Assembly (NCBI GenBank): GCA_964646625.1
Contig: CAZYHC010000001.1
Span: 62,001 to 126,000 of the forward strand
Direction: 5' to 3'
Length of the DNA stretch: 64,000 nt
Origin: DAOULT01 sp964646625
GTDB taxonomy: Bacteria; Chloroflexota; Anaerolineae; CAZYHC01
Numbering within the stretch: position 1 is the stretch's first letter; each line of letters opens with the position of its first letter. Below are positions 31,895 through 40,390 of this stretch, piece after piece. A model generated the notes under the pieces. That model searched no databases, was not told where the DNA came from, and was given only the letters and a program-made list of their open reading frames with translations. Both the position numbers and the translations under genes were made by a program.

Positions 31895-33568
31895 TTAGGA
31901 ATTGTCGTTTAAGGGCATGCGTAGCGTCACTGTTGTGCCCTCTCCGGGGGTTTCCTGACCAGAGGCGATGGTCAAAGTGCCCTCCAACAGTTCGGCTCGT
32001 TCGCGCATGTTGAGCAACCCTAGACTGCCGCGACGATCGTAATCCTGTTGTACGGCCTCCAGGTCGAAGCCCCGGCCATCGTCCTTAATGCTGACCACTA
32101 AATCGTTGTTCTCCGCCTCAAGGGTGATCCACACATTCTGAGCCTGGGCGTGTTTTTTGGCGTTGCCGATGGCTTCCTGCACTATGGAGAAAATGGTGCT
32201 GCCTGCCCCGGAACGGACATGGTGGTCTTCTACCTCGGCCTGGAGGTGCATGGTCAAAGGTTCGTTGTCTCGCATCTGTTCGATGTAGGCTTCCAGGGTG
32301 GACACCAGGCCCTGGCTTTCCAGGATGACGGGGCGGAGCTCGAAGAGAACCTGCCGCGCCTCGCGTGTGGCCTGGCGCGTCATCCTGTGCAACTCCTGCA
32401 ACTCGGCGGCCACCCCTTCGGGATTGAACTGCAACAAACGCTCCACGTACTCGATGTTCATGTCGATGGCGGCCAGGAGTTGGATTGCGCCGTCGTGCAG
32501 TTTGCGGGCCAGTTCGTGTCGCACCGTTTCCTGGGCCTCGATAATTTTGTCTCTCTCCTCCCGCAGACTTTGATACAACCTGGCATTCTCAATGGCGATA
32601 GCTGCCTGGGCGGCCAGGGTGAGCATCACCTCGAGGTCATCCTCGTTGAAACCTTCCGCCGACTTTTTATTCAACGCTTCCAGAACGCCGATAGTGCGGC
32701 CCTTGGTCTGCAAAGGCACACAGGCGATGGACCTGGTGACGAATCCGGTGCTAGCATCCACCTGCGGATTGAAACGTGGGTCCTGGTTCACGTCGTTGAC
32801 GATCAGGGGCTGGTTGTGGGTAGCCACCCAACCGGCTATCCCTGTATCCATGCTGATGTGTTGTTGCTTCAGAAGTTCTGCTTGATCGCTGTGGGAGGAG
32901 GCAAAGATCAGTTCGCGGCGGTTCCTATCGATCAGCATCAGGCTGGCTGCTTCGGCGTCGGTCACGCTGCTGGCCACTTGCATCGCTCTTTCCAGCAGTT
33001 TTTTCAGTTCGAAAGTAGAGGACATGGTCTGGCCCATCTGGTAGATCATGCCCAGGTACCCTAACTTTTGCTGGGTGAAACTCAGGGCGGAGAGCAGTTG
33101 GGCCACGTTCCCGAAGGCCCGGCTGAAGCGGGCCAAAAGCTGAGTGTGCAGATCGGTCAGGGACTGCTCTGGCTGCATAACCAGACTGAGGGAGCCGATG
33201 ACCCTGTTCTCGCTCAGGAGCAGGGTGTTGAGCAGCTTAAGGCCACTACGGGGCATAATCCGGGTGCTGACCGGGAAATAACGGGGGGGCAGGACGTTCC
33301 GTTGAGCCTTGGTGGCCCTATCCTCGACGCTTTTCTCCCATAGCTCGATCTGCTCCAGGACCTCTTCATCCAATTGGCCCTGTCTGAGGTGCCGTGACGG
33401 GCGGCCAATGAAAAGCAGACCTCCCCCCAGCGCCTCGAAGGTGTTGACGGCCTGGGTCAAAGCTTCGGACAGGAGTTCTTCCAGATCATTCAGGTTGGTC
33501 AGCTCTATGAACTGATCGAAGAGGCGCAGCTCTGACGCCTTTTGCTCAGAGTTTGCTTTTTGAATCAT
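31895..33568 (-). CDS. Soluble GAF-domain sensor histidine kinase (HisKA_3 type)
   Basis: A 557-residue kinase without membrane segments. An N-terminal divergent sensor region (residues 1-165) is followed by a clear GAF domain (about 185-335, DTGIAGWVATHNQPLIVNDV). A coiled coil leads to the HisKA_3 dimerisation helix with the phosphoaccepting His in ARKLHDGAIQLLAAI, and a HATPase_c domain with N box EAIGNAKKHA, G1 box DDGRGFD and GLLNMRERA. These kinases (NarX/LiaS/DesK group) normally pair with LuxR-type regulators; none is adjacent. It lies 35 bases after the double-HTH regulator gene and is probably transcribed with it. Confidence 0.93.
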   Translation of the reverse strand: MIQKANSEQKASELRLFDQFIELTNLNDLEELLSEALTQAVNTFEALGGGLLFIGRPSRHLRQGQLDEEVLEQIELWEKSVEDRATKAQRNVLPPRYFPVSTRIMPRSGLKLLNTLLLSENRVIGSLSLVMQPEQSLTDLHTQLLARFSRAFGNVAQLLSALSFTQQKLGYLGMIYQMGQTMSSTFELKKLLERAMQVASSVTDAEAASLMLIDRNRRELIFASSHSDQAELLKQQHISMDTGIAGWVATHNQPLIVNDVNQDPRFNPQVDASTGFVTRSIACVPLQTKGRTIGVLEALNKKSAEGFNEDDLEVMLTLAAQAAIAIENARLYQSLREERDKIIEAQETVRHELARKLHDGAIQLLAAIDMNIEYVERLLQFNPEGVAAELQELHRMTRQATREARQVLFELRPVILESQGLVSTLEAYIEQMRDNEPLTMHLQAEVEDHHVRSGAGSTIFSIVQEAIGNAKKHAQAQNVWITLEAENNDLVVSIKDDGRGFDLEAVQQDYDRRGSLGLLNMRERAELLEGTLTIASGQETPGEGTTVTLRMPLNDNS

Positions 33569-33603
33569 CTACCCGCTTACACAGGTTCGGACCTGAACCG
33601 GTT

Positions 33604-34275
33604 TCAATAGGTAATGTCCAACAGGCTGGCAGCAAATTCCCTGAGGGATTCCACCGACATGTTGCCCAGCCGCATGGCCGCTTTGATGTATAGGAGATTG
33701 AGTGGTTCCAGCACGAAGTCTTTTACGTCCGGCGGCATTTCAGCCAGCTTTTCCAGGTCAGCGGTCTGATCAGGGGGGAATAGCTGATCGGCCAGGAAGT
33801 AAGTGGTTGGCACCTGGCAGAGATCGGCCAGAACCTCCAGTTCAGGGAGAGGGATGGCGCGTTCTCCGCGTTCGTACTGGGATATCCTGCTGGGCGGACA
33901 GCCCAGGGCCTGGGCGCATGCTTTTTGGGTCAGTCCCTTTTCCAACCTGGCCTGGCGCAACATAACCCCAATTATGTTGCGCCGAGAGATCACCTTCTCT
34001 GGGGAGGGCATCTTTTTTTCTTCCTCTTCAAAGACTGCTTCCTCATCCCAGAAATCAGTGAGAGGCACGTCGAAGAGATAGGCCAGCACTTCCAGCTCGG
34101 GGAGGGAAATGCCTTTACGACCGTATTCGTATTGGGATATGGTATGCGGGGAACAGTTTAAGGCTTGCGCGCATTCCTTTTGACTTTTACCGGCCTTGGT
34201 ACGCGCCTTGCGTAGCAGGATACCGAGTATCTTGCTGCGTAAAACCAACGCTTCTTTACCGTCTTTACGGGGCAT
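33604..34275 (-). CDS. Regulator with two tandem XRE-type HTH domains
   Basis: The ATG at 34275 follows GAGGAGG at a good distance, giving 223 residues. Two homologous helix-turn-helix domains lie at about residues 13-62 (KAGKSQKECAQALNCSPHTI) and 95-146 (EKGLTQKACAQALGCPPSRI), each followed by a copy of LPELEVLA and a short tail. An acidic linker (EEEEKK) joins them. The C-terminal 60 residues are helical with no known motif. The duplication suggests that one chain can occupy two half-sites. It heads the HTH-kinase-TPR group and has a consensus promoter. Confidence 0.9.
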   Translation of the reverse strand: MPRKDGKEALVLRSKILGILLRKARTKAGKSQKECAQALNCSPHTISQYEYGRKGISLPELEVLAYLFDVPLTDFWDEEAVFEEEEKKMPSPEKVISRRNIIGVMLRQARLEKGLTQKACAQALGCPPSRISQYERGERAIPLPELEVLADLCQVPTTYFLADQLFPPDQTADLEKLAEMPPDVKDFVLEPLNLLYIKAAMRLGNMSVESLREFAASLLDITY

Positions 34276-34408
34276 TCCAGACCTCCTCGCGGCTCGCACT
34301 TACTCCTGTTTTGAAGTGCCCCCTGCGGGTTGTACCTGTTGTATCGTATCTCGGCTGCTGTTGCGAAACTGTAGGGGAGTGGGCTACTGGCATTGCCTTT
34401 CGACTTTT

Positions 34409-34437
34409 ATTATAGCACATTTATCGACCATTGACAA
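34409..34437 (-). promoter_or_regulatory. Promoter of the double-HTH regulator gene
   Basis: On the minus strand TTGTCA (34432-34437), 17 bp, a perfect TATAAT (34409-34414), with a leader of about 125 bases. Confidence 0.8.
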
Positions 34438-34464
34438 CATTTCCAACCAGGCAGGGCTTTACGT

Positions 34465-34923
34465 TTATAGTCCTTTGGGCATCTCCCCGCCCAGTTCCAT
34501 TAGCAGGGCTTCCAGCCCCAGGAGGTAGCTTCGCCAGCCAAAACCCGAGATCTGACCGACGCAGACCGGCGCAATGACCGAAATGTGGCGAAAGTCCTCG
34601 CTGGCGTGGAGGTTGTGAAGATGGACCTCCACGGCGGGCAGGTTCACGCTGGCCAGGGCATCGCGGATGGCATAGCTGTAGTGGGTGTAAGCTCCGGCGT
34701 TGACGATCAGGCCGTCGGCCCAGTGCATCGCCTCCTGGATGGCATCGACGATGGCCCCTTCATGGTTGGACTGAAAAGAGCGTAGCTCCAGCCTTTTCCC
34801 CACGGCGTAAACCTGGAGCCGCTCGTCTATCTCCTCCAGGGTCAGCGAACCGGGGGGATCTGACGGTCCTGTGCCCAACAGGTTGAGATTCGGACCGTGA
34901 ACGATCAGAATTTTGATGGCCAC
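34465..34923 (-). CDS. aroQ: 3-dehydroquinate dehydratase, type II
   Basis: A 152-residue enzyme of the shikimate pathway that removes water from 3-dehydroquinate. The GTG at 34923 is chosen because AAGGAGG lies six bases before it and because it gives the normal family length. Motifs present are HGPNLNLLGTGP, QSNHEGAIVDAIQEA, LIVNAGAYTHYSYAIRDAL, EVHLHN and the catalytic His region. No other aro genes are near. Confidence 0.97.
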   Translation of the reverse strand: MAIKILIVHGPNLNLLGTGPSDPPGSLTLEEIDERLQVYAVGKRLELRSFQSNHEGAIVDAIQEAMHWADGLIVNAGAYTHYSYAIRDALASVNLPAVEVHLHNLHASEDFRHISVIAPVCVGQISGFGWRSYLLGLEALLMELGGEMPKGL

Positions 34924-35308
34924 TGTAACCTCCTTCACTAAAAATATATTTGTCAACGGCCACTGTCTTCAGCGGCTCAGGATGGTTGGTTATCTCAGGG
35001 CGGAGGCTGAAACGTGTCCCGCCAGGTGAACTTTGACCAGCTTGTGGGTAGGGTGAAACGGTCCAAAAGGTGTTCGAGCCTGGTTTGGAGGTTTTATAAG
35101 GAGGGGAGGGATATTATCAGAAGAGCTCGCGGGGGTCCCGGGGCTCCTCGGCAACGGCAATCTTGGTGGCCCTGATCTTAGCTCTGATTTTCAGCTCAGG
35201 TTCAGGTGCGGCGGAGAAAGCCTGTTATGGCTCCCCTGAACTTCTCATACTAAGCCGTTATGGATAAACCAGCCGGGATGCCTCAGAGTGGTGCGCCTGT
35301 AAATATAG
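34924..35308. other. Intergenic gap of 385 bp, nothing firmly recognised
   Basis: Between aroQ and tRNA-Gly, both on the minus strand. I see a G+C-rich hairpin-forming stretch near 35125-35150 and A+T-rich patches but no convincing promoter, RNA family signature or open frame with coding character. Confidence 0.4.
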
Positions 35309-35380
35309 AGCGGAAGACGAGATTCGAACTCGCGACCCTCTCCTTGGCAAGGAGATGCTCTACCGCTGAGCCACTTCCGC
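35309..35380 (-). tRNA. tRNA-Gly (anticodon GCC)
   Basis: Read on the minus strand it has the 7-bp acceptor GCGGAAG/CTTCCGC, D-arm GCTC...GAGC, anticodon stem TCTCC/GGAGA with loop TTGCCAA (anticodon GCC), and T-arm GCGAG-TTCGAAT-CTCGT. The 3' CCA is not encoded. It follows tRNA-Leu by nine bases. Confidence 0.97.
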
Positions 35381-35389
35381 CTGGATGTT

Positions 35390-35474
35390 TGGTGGGGAAG
35401 GAGAGATTTGAACTCTCACGGATTGCTCCACGTGATCCTAAATCACGCTCGTCTGCCAGTTCCGACACTCCCCC
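35390..35474 (-). tRNA. tRNA-Leu (anticodon TAG)
   Basis: A class II tRNA on the minus strand: acceptor GGGGGAG/CTTCCCC, anticodon stem CGTGA/TCACG with loop TTTAGGA (anticodon TAG), a long variable arm TGGAGCAATCCG, and T-arm GAGAG-TTCAAAT-CTCTC. CCA is encoded (35390-35392), unlike in the neighbouring tRNA-Gly. Confidence 0.97.
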
Positions 35475-35485
35475 ACTTAATATTA

Positions 35486-35514
35486 ATTATACCACCCTCG
35501 GCTGGTTTTGGCAA
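35486..35514 (-). promoter_or_regulatory. Promoter of the tRNA-Leu/tRNA-Gly unit
   Basis: On the minus strand TTGCCA (35509-35514), 17 bp, TATAAT (35486-35491), 11 bp before the 5' end of tRNA-Leu. Confidence 0.85.
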
Positions 35515-35527
35515 ACTCTACTGAACC

Positions 35528-35581
35528 TTAACCAAACCTCAACCAAATCGTTACCTGAAAGTTACCAAGAGGTGCTATAAT
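35528..35581 (+). promoter_or_regulatory. 11-bp direct-repeat array plus -10 box (array 1)
   Basis: Four hexamers at exact 11-bp steps: TTAACC (35528), TCAACC (35539), GTTACC (35550) and GTTACC (35561), then 9 bp and TATAAT (35576-35581). There is no -35 box; the repeats occupy its place. This is the layout of a promoter activated by a PhoB/OmpR-type regulator. It points toward the regulator gene at 35793. Confidence 0.8.
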
Positions 35582-35628
35582 GGGAGCAGTAGACTGGTAA
35601 AGTGGTTGGGAAATGAGGGCTCCCTAAT

Positions 35629-35694
35629 TTAACCACTTCTCAACCGAATCTTAACCGAATCATTACCCAAAAATTACGCCGATAATATTATACT
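35629..35694 (+). promoter_or_regulatory. 11-bp direct-repeat array plus -10 box (array 2)
   Basis: Five hexamers at exact 11-bp steps: TTAACC (35629), TCAACC (35640), TTAACC (35651), ATTACC (35662) and ATTACG (35673), then 10 bp and TATACT (35689-35694). It has the same design as array 1 and lies just upstream of the regulator gene. Confidence 0.82.
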
Positions 35695-35756
35695 AATGTT
35701 GGAAGCCAGAGTCGGTTTCAGTCTGTGGCAAGTTGTTTAGTAGGAACTCAGAGAGA

Positions 35757-35782
35757 AGAATCAGAGGAAAGAATCAGAGGGA
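35757..35782 (+). repeat. 13-bp tandem repeat just before the regulator start
   Basis: AGAATCAGAGGAA (35757-35769) is followed by AGAATCAGAGGGA (35770-35782). It is purine-rich and covers the ribosome-binding region of the gene at 35793, so it may supply alternative binding sites for the ribosome. Confidence 0.5.
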
Positions 35783-35792
35783 AGAGTGAGCT

Positions 35793-36485
35793 ATGAGTAA
35801 GCGTATATTAATCATCGGGCCTGACCCTGGTTTGAACGCAGAAGGGGCTTTGTATCTGACCAGGGCTGGTTACATTGTCCGTACCGCGACCGGCAGGGGG
35901 GAAGGGTTACGCAAGCTGCATCTCGATCTGCCCGACCTGATGGTCATCGACGTCAGCTACAGCACGGCGGAGGTAGATGGCTGGAAGCTTGGCCGGGACA
36001 TCCGGGCCGTTTCCGACAAGCCTCTTATCCTGGTTGTGGCGCGAGTGGAGGAGATCGAACGGGCCCGCAGCCTCGACGTGGACGACTTTCTGGTGCGTCC
36101 CGTTCAGGCCGGAGAGTGGACGGCCCTTGTTAAGAAAGCTCTAAGCGTCCATGCAGAGAAAACTACAAGTGATAAGGCCATAACTATTAACATCAACGGC
36201 GAGCTACGCCTGGACTTCAGTGTGCGCCGCCTGGAGGTGCGAGGTCAGATCATCGATCTGACCCCCAAAGAGTTCGAGCTTCTGGCCTGCTTTGTTAAAA
36301 GCCCGGGCCGCTTTATTCCTTACGATGAGCTTTTAGCGGCCCTGTGGGATGACAGGAAAGCCAGCCGCACCGCGCTGAAGGCTTACATATGGCGGCTACG
36401 CCAGAAGATCGAGAAAGACCCTCAAAATCCTCAGTACATTCTGACCCGTAGAGGTGTCGGTTATCTCTTCAACAGTCCTTCGTGA
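35793..36485 (+). CDS. Atypical OmpR/PhoB-family response regulator
   Basis: A 230-residue regulator. The N-terminal receiver-like domain (1-120) opens ILIIGPDPGL, where the normal acidic pair is reduced to one Asp. It keeps an Asp in LMVIDVSYS but has FLVRPVQ in place of the conserved K-P motif, so Lys is replaced by Arg. The C-terminal winged helix (about 130-228) is complete: DLTPKEFELLACFVKSPGRF, ALKAYIWRLRQKIE and RRGVGYLF. Such receivers often work without phosphorylation or respond to other cues. No histidine kinase is adjacent. Two arrays of 11-bp direct repeats lie upstream and a third lies before the sugar-transferase gene at 51078, so it may control itself and the polysaccharide locus. 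Confidence 0.92.
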   Translation: MSKRILIIGPDPGLNAEGALYLTRAGYIVRTATGRGEGLRKLHLDLPDLMVIDVSYSTAEVDGWKLGRDIRAVSDKPLILVVARVEEIERARSLDVDDFLVRPVQAGEWTALVKKALSVHAEKTTSDKAITININGELRLDFSVRRLEVRGQIIDLTPKEFELLACFVKSPGRFIPYDELLAALWDDRKASRTALKAYIWRLRQKIEKDPQNPQYILTRRGVGYLFNSPS

Positions 36486-36494
36486 CTGTGGCCC

Positions 36495-36528
36495 AGGGGT
36501 CTGGCGCTTCCCAAAGTGCCGGGCACCT
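36495..36528. repeat. Palindromic element (family A), diverged copy
   Basis: AGGGGTCTGGCGCTT (36495-36509), loop CCCA, AAGTGCCGGGCACCT (36514-36528). The right arm is one base from that at 25584-25598. It lies 10 bases after the regulator stop codon. Confidence 0.7.
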
Positions 36529-36713
36529 GGTTCGGTGAAGCTCATCCTTAGAGCTTATCTGAAGATGAGCGAAGCAGCTACTCTGGCTAAGAGGGCAAGC
36601 TGCCTTACCTCCCCTTTAGGGCCTGGCAAAAACCTTCCCAGGACTCAGGCTGCGATTTCTCCCCAAATCTCAGATCGCTTCCCCCGACATTAGAGAAAAG
36701 AACAAACAGCTTT

Positions 36714-37706
36714 ATGAAAGAGAGATTCAGGGAAATCATATCCTGCTTTGCCCAGAAGAACATCCTGGTCGTCGGGGATGTGATGCTCGATCAATATATG
36801 TGGGGGCGGGTATCCCGCATTTCGCCGGAGGCCCCTGTCCCGGTGGTGGAGGTGGACAAAGTATCCTTCACCCCAGGGGGAGCGGCCAACGTGGCCTGCA
36901 ACGTCGCCAGTCTGGGGGGCAGGGCTTATCTGGTCGGCGTGGTCGGCGACGACGAGGAGGGGCGGCGCCTGAGACAGTTTTTCGCCGACAACGGCGTTCT
37001 GGCCGAGGGCTTGCTGACCGACCATGAACGACCTACCACCGTGAAAACCAGGATCATCGCCCATAGCCAGCAAATCGTGCGGGTGGACCGCGAGAGAAAA
37101 GAAGCGGTTGATGGCCCTCGCGCTCAACTGGTGCTGGAGCAGGTGCGCCGCGTCCTGGCCGACGTCGATATCCTGGTGGTATCCGACTACGCCAAAGGGC
37201 TGCTCACCCCTGCTCTGCTGCGCGCCATCATCGACTCTGCTCGCCAGGCAGGGAAAGCGGTGCTGGTCGATCCCAAAGGCCGGGATTATTCCAGGTATAA
37301 AGGGGCGACGTCGATCATGCCCAACAAACAGGAAGCAGCTCGGGCCGTGAACGGCGAGATCACGGACGAAAGCAGCCTGCTCTCCACCGGGCGGACGCTC
37401 CTGCACCAACTGGAATGTGAGGCCGTCATCATTACCAGGGGCGAAGAGGGGATGTCTATTTTCGAGAAAACGGGCCGCGTTACCCATCTCCCGGCCTTCA
37501 GCCGCACGGTATACGACGTTACCGGGGCCGGCGATACGGTGATCGCCACCCTGAGCCTGGCCCTGGCCGCCGGAGCCAGTTTCGTGGAAAGCGCCACCCT
37601 GGCCAACCACGCGGCCGGAATAGTGGTGGGCAAGGTCGGCACCGCCACCGTCACCTCCAGAGAACTGGAAAGGGGATTGAATGGACGCCTGGTTTATGGG
37701 CCTTAG
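36714..37706 (+). CDS. D-glycero-beta-D-manno-heptose-7-phosphate kinase-like (HldE N-domain type)
   Basis: A 330-residue PfkB-family kinase. It has MLDQYMWGRVSRISPEAPVP, the sugar-binding GGAANVACNVASLGG, VSDYAKGLLTP, DPKGRDY and the anion-hole motif DVTGAGDTVIA. These are marks of RfaE1/HldA, the kinase half of HldE, which phosphorylates heptose-7-phosphate at C1 for ADP-heptose synthesis. The adenylyltransferase half is absent. The window also encodes a GDP-heptose set (52927-56034), whose kinase is of another family (GHMP), so this kinase may act on a different intermediate or sugar. It starts the long polysaccharide locus; the TPR gene overlaps its end by 26 bases. Confidence 0.88.
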   Translation: MKERFREIISCFAQKNILVVGDVMLDQYMWGRVSRISPEAPVPVVEVDKVSFTPGGAANVACNVASLGGRAYLVGVVGDDEEGRRLRQFFADNGVLAEGLLTDHERPTTVKTRIIAHSQQIVRVDRERKEAVDGPRAQLVLEQVRRVLADVDILVVSDYAKGLLTPALLRAIIDSARQAGKAVLVDPKGRDYSRYKGATSIMPNKQEAARAVNGEITDESSLLSTGRTLLHQLECEAVIITRGEEGMSIFEKTGRVTHLPAFSRTVYDVTGAGDTVIATLSLALAAGASFVESATLANHAAGIVVGKVGTATVTSRELERGLNGRLVYGP

Positions 37707-38775
37707 AATGGCTAAAGTCGTTCTGGTCGGCATAATATTGTTCCTGGCCTTCCTCAATCTGATCGTGGGCCTGCCTTACCTGGTCGGCACGGTCTACGGC
37801 AATCTGGGAGCTATCGAGCTGGCAAAATGTCTGGCGCAGCCGGAGGATAAAAGTTGCCAGGCCGCCGAGGGCTATCTGGACGAAGCGCTGGCCTGCTCCC
37901 CCCAGGAAGCCCGACCCTACCGTCACCTGGGGCAACTGTACCTGGCCCGGGGCGATTATCGCCAGGCTGCCACCGTACTGACTCAGGCCACAGAGTTAGA
38001 ACCCCAGGACGAACTGGCTCACTTCGCCCTGGGAAGAGCCTACCAGGGTTTGGGCCGGAGAGATGAAGCCCTGGCCGAGTGGAAACAGGCCGCCGCCCTG
38101 CGCCCCCTGATAGAACTGGGCCGCAGATTACAGGCCCAAAAAAGGTGGGACGAGGCCCTGAGGGTCTATCGCACGGCGGTGGGGATCGACCCCTCCCAGG
38201 CCTGGTTACACCGCACCCTGGGTTGGATACTGTACTGGGGCAAGAAGGACCTGGAGGCGGCTTTGGCAGAGTACGAGATCAGCCTGACCCTGGCCCCTCA
38301 GGAAGTGTCCTCTTACATCGACCTGGGCGATATCTACCGGCAGGAAAGGGATTTTCAGACGGCAGCTTACTGGTACGCCCGCGCCGAACAACTGGCACCC
38401 CATAACGAGGCTCTGCTTATCTCTTTGGGCATCAACGCTCTGCTTCAGGGCAGAGCCTCCCAGGCCGCGCAGTATTTCGAGCGGGCTTTGGCCGTCAATC
38501 CCTACAACGCCAGGATACGTCTCTATCTGGGGCAGGTATATCGGCAGCAGGGTTTGCCGGAGCGAGCCATTATCGAACTGGAAGCGGCCTGCCGCCTGAC
38601 CCCTGATTCCGCCCTGGCCCATCAAATGCTGGCCGACGCCTACCGTGAGAGCGGGCAACTGGAGAAGGCCAGGGCCGAATACCAGAAAACATTGGCCCTC
38701 GATGCCCAGAACGCCCACGCCAGGCGGGAATTGGAAAAATTAAACGCCGCTCTTCCGAGGCAGATAGACAAATGA
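37681..38775 (+). CDS. Membrane-anchored TPR protein
   Basis: A 364-residue protein. One N-terminal membrane segment (VVLVGIILFLAFLNLIVGLPY) is followed by about nine tetratricopeptide repeats, e.g. YRHLGQLYLARGDYRQAATV and AHFALGRAYQGLGRRDEALA. The ATG at 37681 overlaps the preceding kinase gene and has AAAGGGG upstream; an ATG at 37708 is possible. TPR proteins in polysaccharide loci often hold the synthesis or export complex together (as PelE or BcsC-like repeats do), but this link is inference. Confidence 0.88.
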   Translation: MDAWFMGLRMAKVVLVGIILFLAFLNLIVGLPYLVGTVYGNLGAIELAKCLAQPEDKSCQAAEGYLDEALACSPQEARPYRHLGQLYLARGDYRQAATVLTQATELEPQDELAHFALGRAYQGLGRRDEALAEWKQAAALRPLIELGRRLQAQKRWDEALRVYRTAVGIDPSQAWLHRTLGWILYWGKKDLEAALAEYEISLTLAPQEVSSYIDLGDIYRQERDFQTAAYWYARAEQLAPHNEALLISLGINALLQGRASQAAQYFERALAVNPYNARIRLYLGQVYRQQGLPERAIIELEAACRLTPDSALAHQMLADAYRESGQLEKARAEYQKTLALDAQNAHARRELEKLNAALPRQIDK

Positions 38776-38836
38776 GCGAAGGGTTTGGAACCCTGCAAAG
38801 GGTCAGACCACGAGAGGAGCAGTAGAGGAGCAGAAG

Positions 38837-40369
38837 GTGAGAGAACAAACGGTCACGGGAAAAATCGCCCGCAACTCTATGTTCAGCGTGATCAGAGTGG
38901 TGGTAGTGACCCCTCTCGTCCTGCTGGTCACCCCTTACGTTTTACATAATCTGGGCGAGGTGCGGTTTGGGGTCTGGGCGCTGCTGGGGGTCTTGACCGC
39001 CTACGCCAAGTTAAGCGATTTCGGGATGGCCACGGGCATCATAAAGTTTGTGGCCGAGTACCAGGCCCGACAGGAATACGAGGCCAGGAACCAGCTTCTG
39101 AGCACGGCCCTGGTGCTGTACACCGTTTTCAGCGGGACGCTGCTGCTCATCACTTTTGGGCTGTTACCCTGGATCGTGGATGAGGTATTTCGTGTGCCGG
39201 CCGAGTGGCGTGAGGAGGCCATTTTCGTCTACGCCGGGGGGATAACCGTTTTCGCCCTCAGCCTGGCGCTCAACACTTTCTCCTCGGCTCTTCAGGGCTT
39301 ACAGAGAATGGACATCACCAACGCCCTGGGGGTGGCGGGCAACGTGCTGCGGGCGGGGGGCACCTTCTTTTTCCTGGAGGCCGGTTACGGTTTAAGGGGG
39401 TTGGTTTTCAACGAAGGTCTTGTCGTTCTGGTGGTGGCTGGTTTGGGGTTCTACTTTCTCAGGAGGGCTTTGCCCGATCTGAGGCTCAGTCCTTTCCTCT
39501 TCCGCCGCCGCCTGGTGAAGACCATCCTGGGTTACAGCCTTAACGTTCAGATTTCGAACGTGGCCGGGCTGCTTATCTTTCAGATAAACAAGGTGGTGCT
39601 CAGCCATTTTCTATCTATGGCGGCGGTTTCATTTTTCGAGTTGGGCCTGAGTTTCGCCGACCGGGTGCGGGTGGTGGTTTTTACGGCCGTGCATCCCATT
39701 TTACCGGCTGTTTCGGAGGTGCAGGTCAGGCGGGGGATGGAGCGAGTCCACGAGATCTATTACCGCTCGCTCAGGTATGTGCTCTTGTTCGGCACTCCTT
39801 TGTTCCTCCTGACCGCTGTGCTGGCGCCACCTTTCACCAGGTTGTGGCTGGGGCCGGGCTTCGAGCAGACGAGCGTGACGTTGCAGGTGTTATCGGTGGC
39901 CTTTTTCGCCACCGCCCTGAGCTTTCCCGGCTCGTTCATCGTGCACGGCATAGGATTGCCCCGCTACAGCACCTACGCTTCCCTGGCTAACGGCCTGATG
40001 ACGGTGGCCTTTTCCGTCGTCCTGGTGAGGGCCAGGGGCTATTATGGCATCTTGATCGGGGTGTTGTTGGCTCAGGTGTTGCAGACGATTTTCTTATATT
40101 ACCTTTTCCACCGGGTGACCGGGGCTTCGCTCGGCCGGGCGCTGCGGGAGATCTTTTCCAGGACCTTGTTGATTAACGTGGTGCTGGCCGTGGCGGCTTC
40201 TGGGCTCGTCTCTCGCCTGGGAGCCATCGGTTTAGCCCAACTGGTCGCCTTGGCCGGGGGGTACGTGGCCGTCTATGGGTTGGTCGTCTTGAAGTGTGGC
40301 TGTCTGGCATCGGCTGACAGGGAGCTATTTAAACATCTGTTGCCGGCCAGGCTGGCGGGTTTGCTTTAG
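38837..40369 (+). CDS. Polysaccharide flippase (Wzx-like, MATE/MVF superfamily)
   Basis: A 510-residue integral membrane protein with about 12-14 hydrophobic segments. It opens KIARNSMFSVIRVVVVTPLV, the typical beginning of polysaccharide transporters. A short motif YAKLSDFGMATGIIKFVAEY follows the first helices, as in the oligosaccharide flippase family. It would move undecaprenyl-linked repeat units across the membrane. The GTG at 38837 has GAGGAG upstream. It is followed by glycosyltransferase and polymerase genes in one direction. Confidence 0.9.
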   Translation: MREQTVTGKIARNSMFSVIRVVVVTPLVLLVTPYVLHNLGEVRFGVWALLGVLTAYAKLSDFGMATGIIKFVAEYQARQEYEARNQLLSTALVLYTVFSGTLLLITFGLLPWIVDEVFRVPAEWREEAIFVYAGGITVFALSLALNTFSSALQGLQRMDITNALGVAGNVLRAGGTFFFLEAGYGLRGLVFNEGLVVLVVAGLGFYFLRRALPDLRLSPFLFRRRLVKTILGYSLNVQISNVAGLLIFQINKVVLSHFLSMAAVSFFELGLSFADRVRVVVFTAVHPILPAVSEVQVRRGMERVHEIYYRSLRYVLLFGTPLFLLTAVLAPPFTRLWLGPGFEQTSVTLQVLSVAFFATALSFPGSFIVHGIGLPRYSTYASLANGLMTVAFSVVLVRARGYYGILIGVLLAQVLQTIFLYYLFHRVTGASLGRALREIFSRTLLINVVLAVAASGLVSRLGAIGLAQLVALAGGYVAVYGLVVLKCGCLASADRELFKHLLPARLAGLL

Positions 40370-40390
40370 GGAGAGGGGGAAGATAAAGCC

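Noticed and set aside
35260..35580. Plus-strand open frame of 106 codons
   Set aside because: It runs through both tRNA genes and the first direct-repeat array, so it cannot be a real gene.
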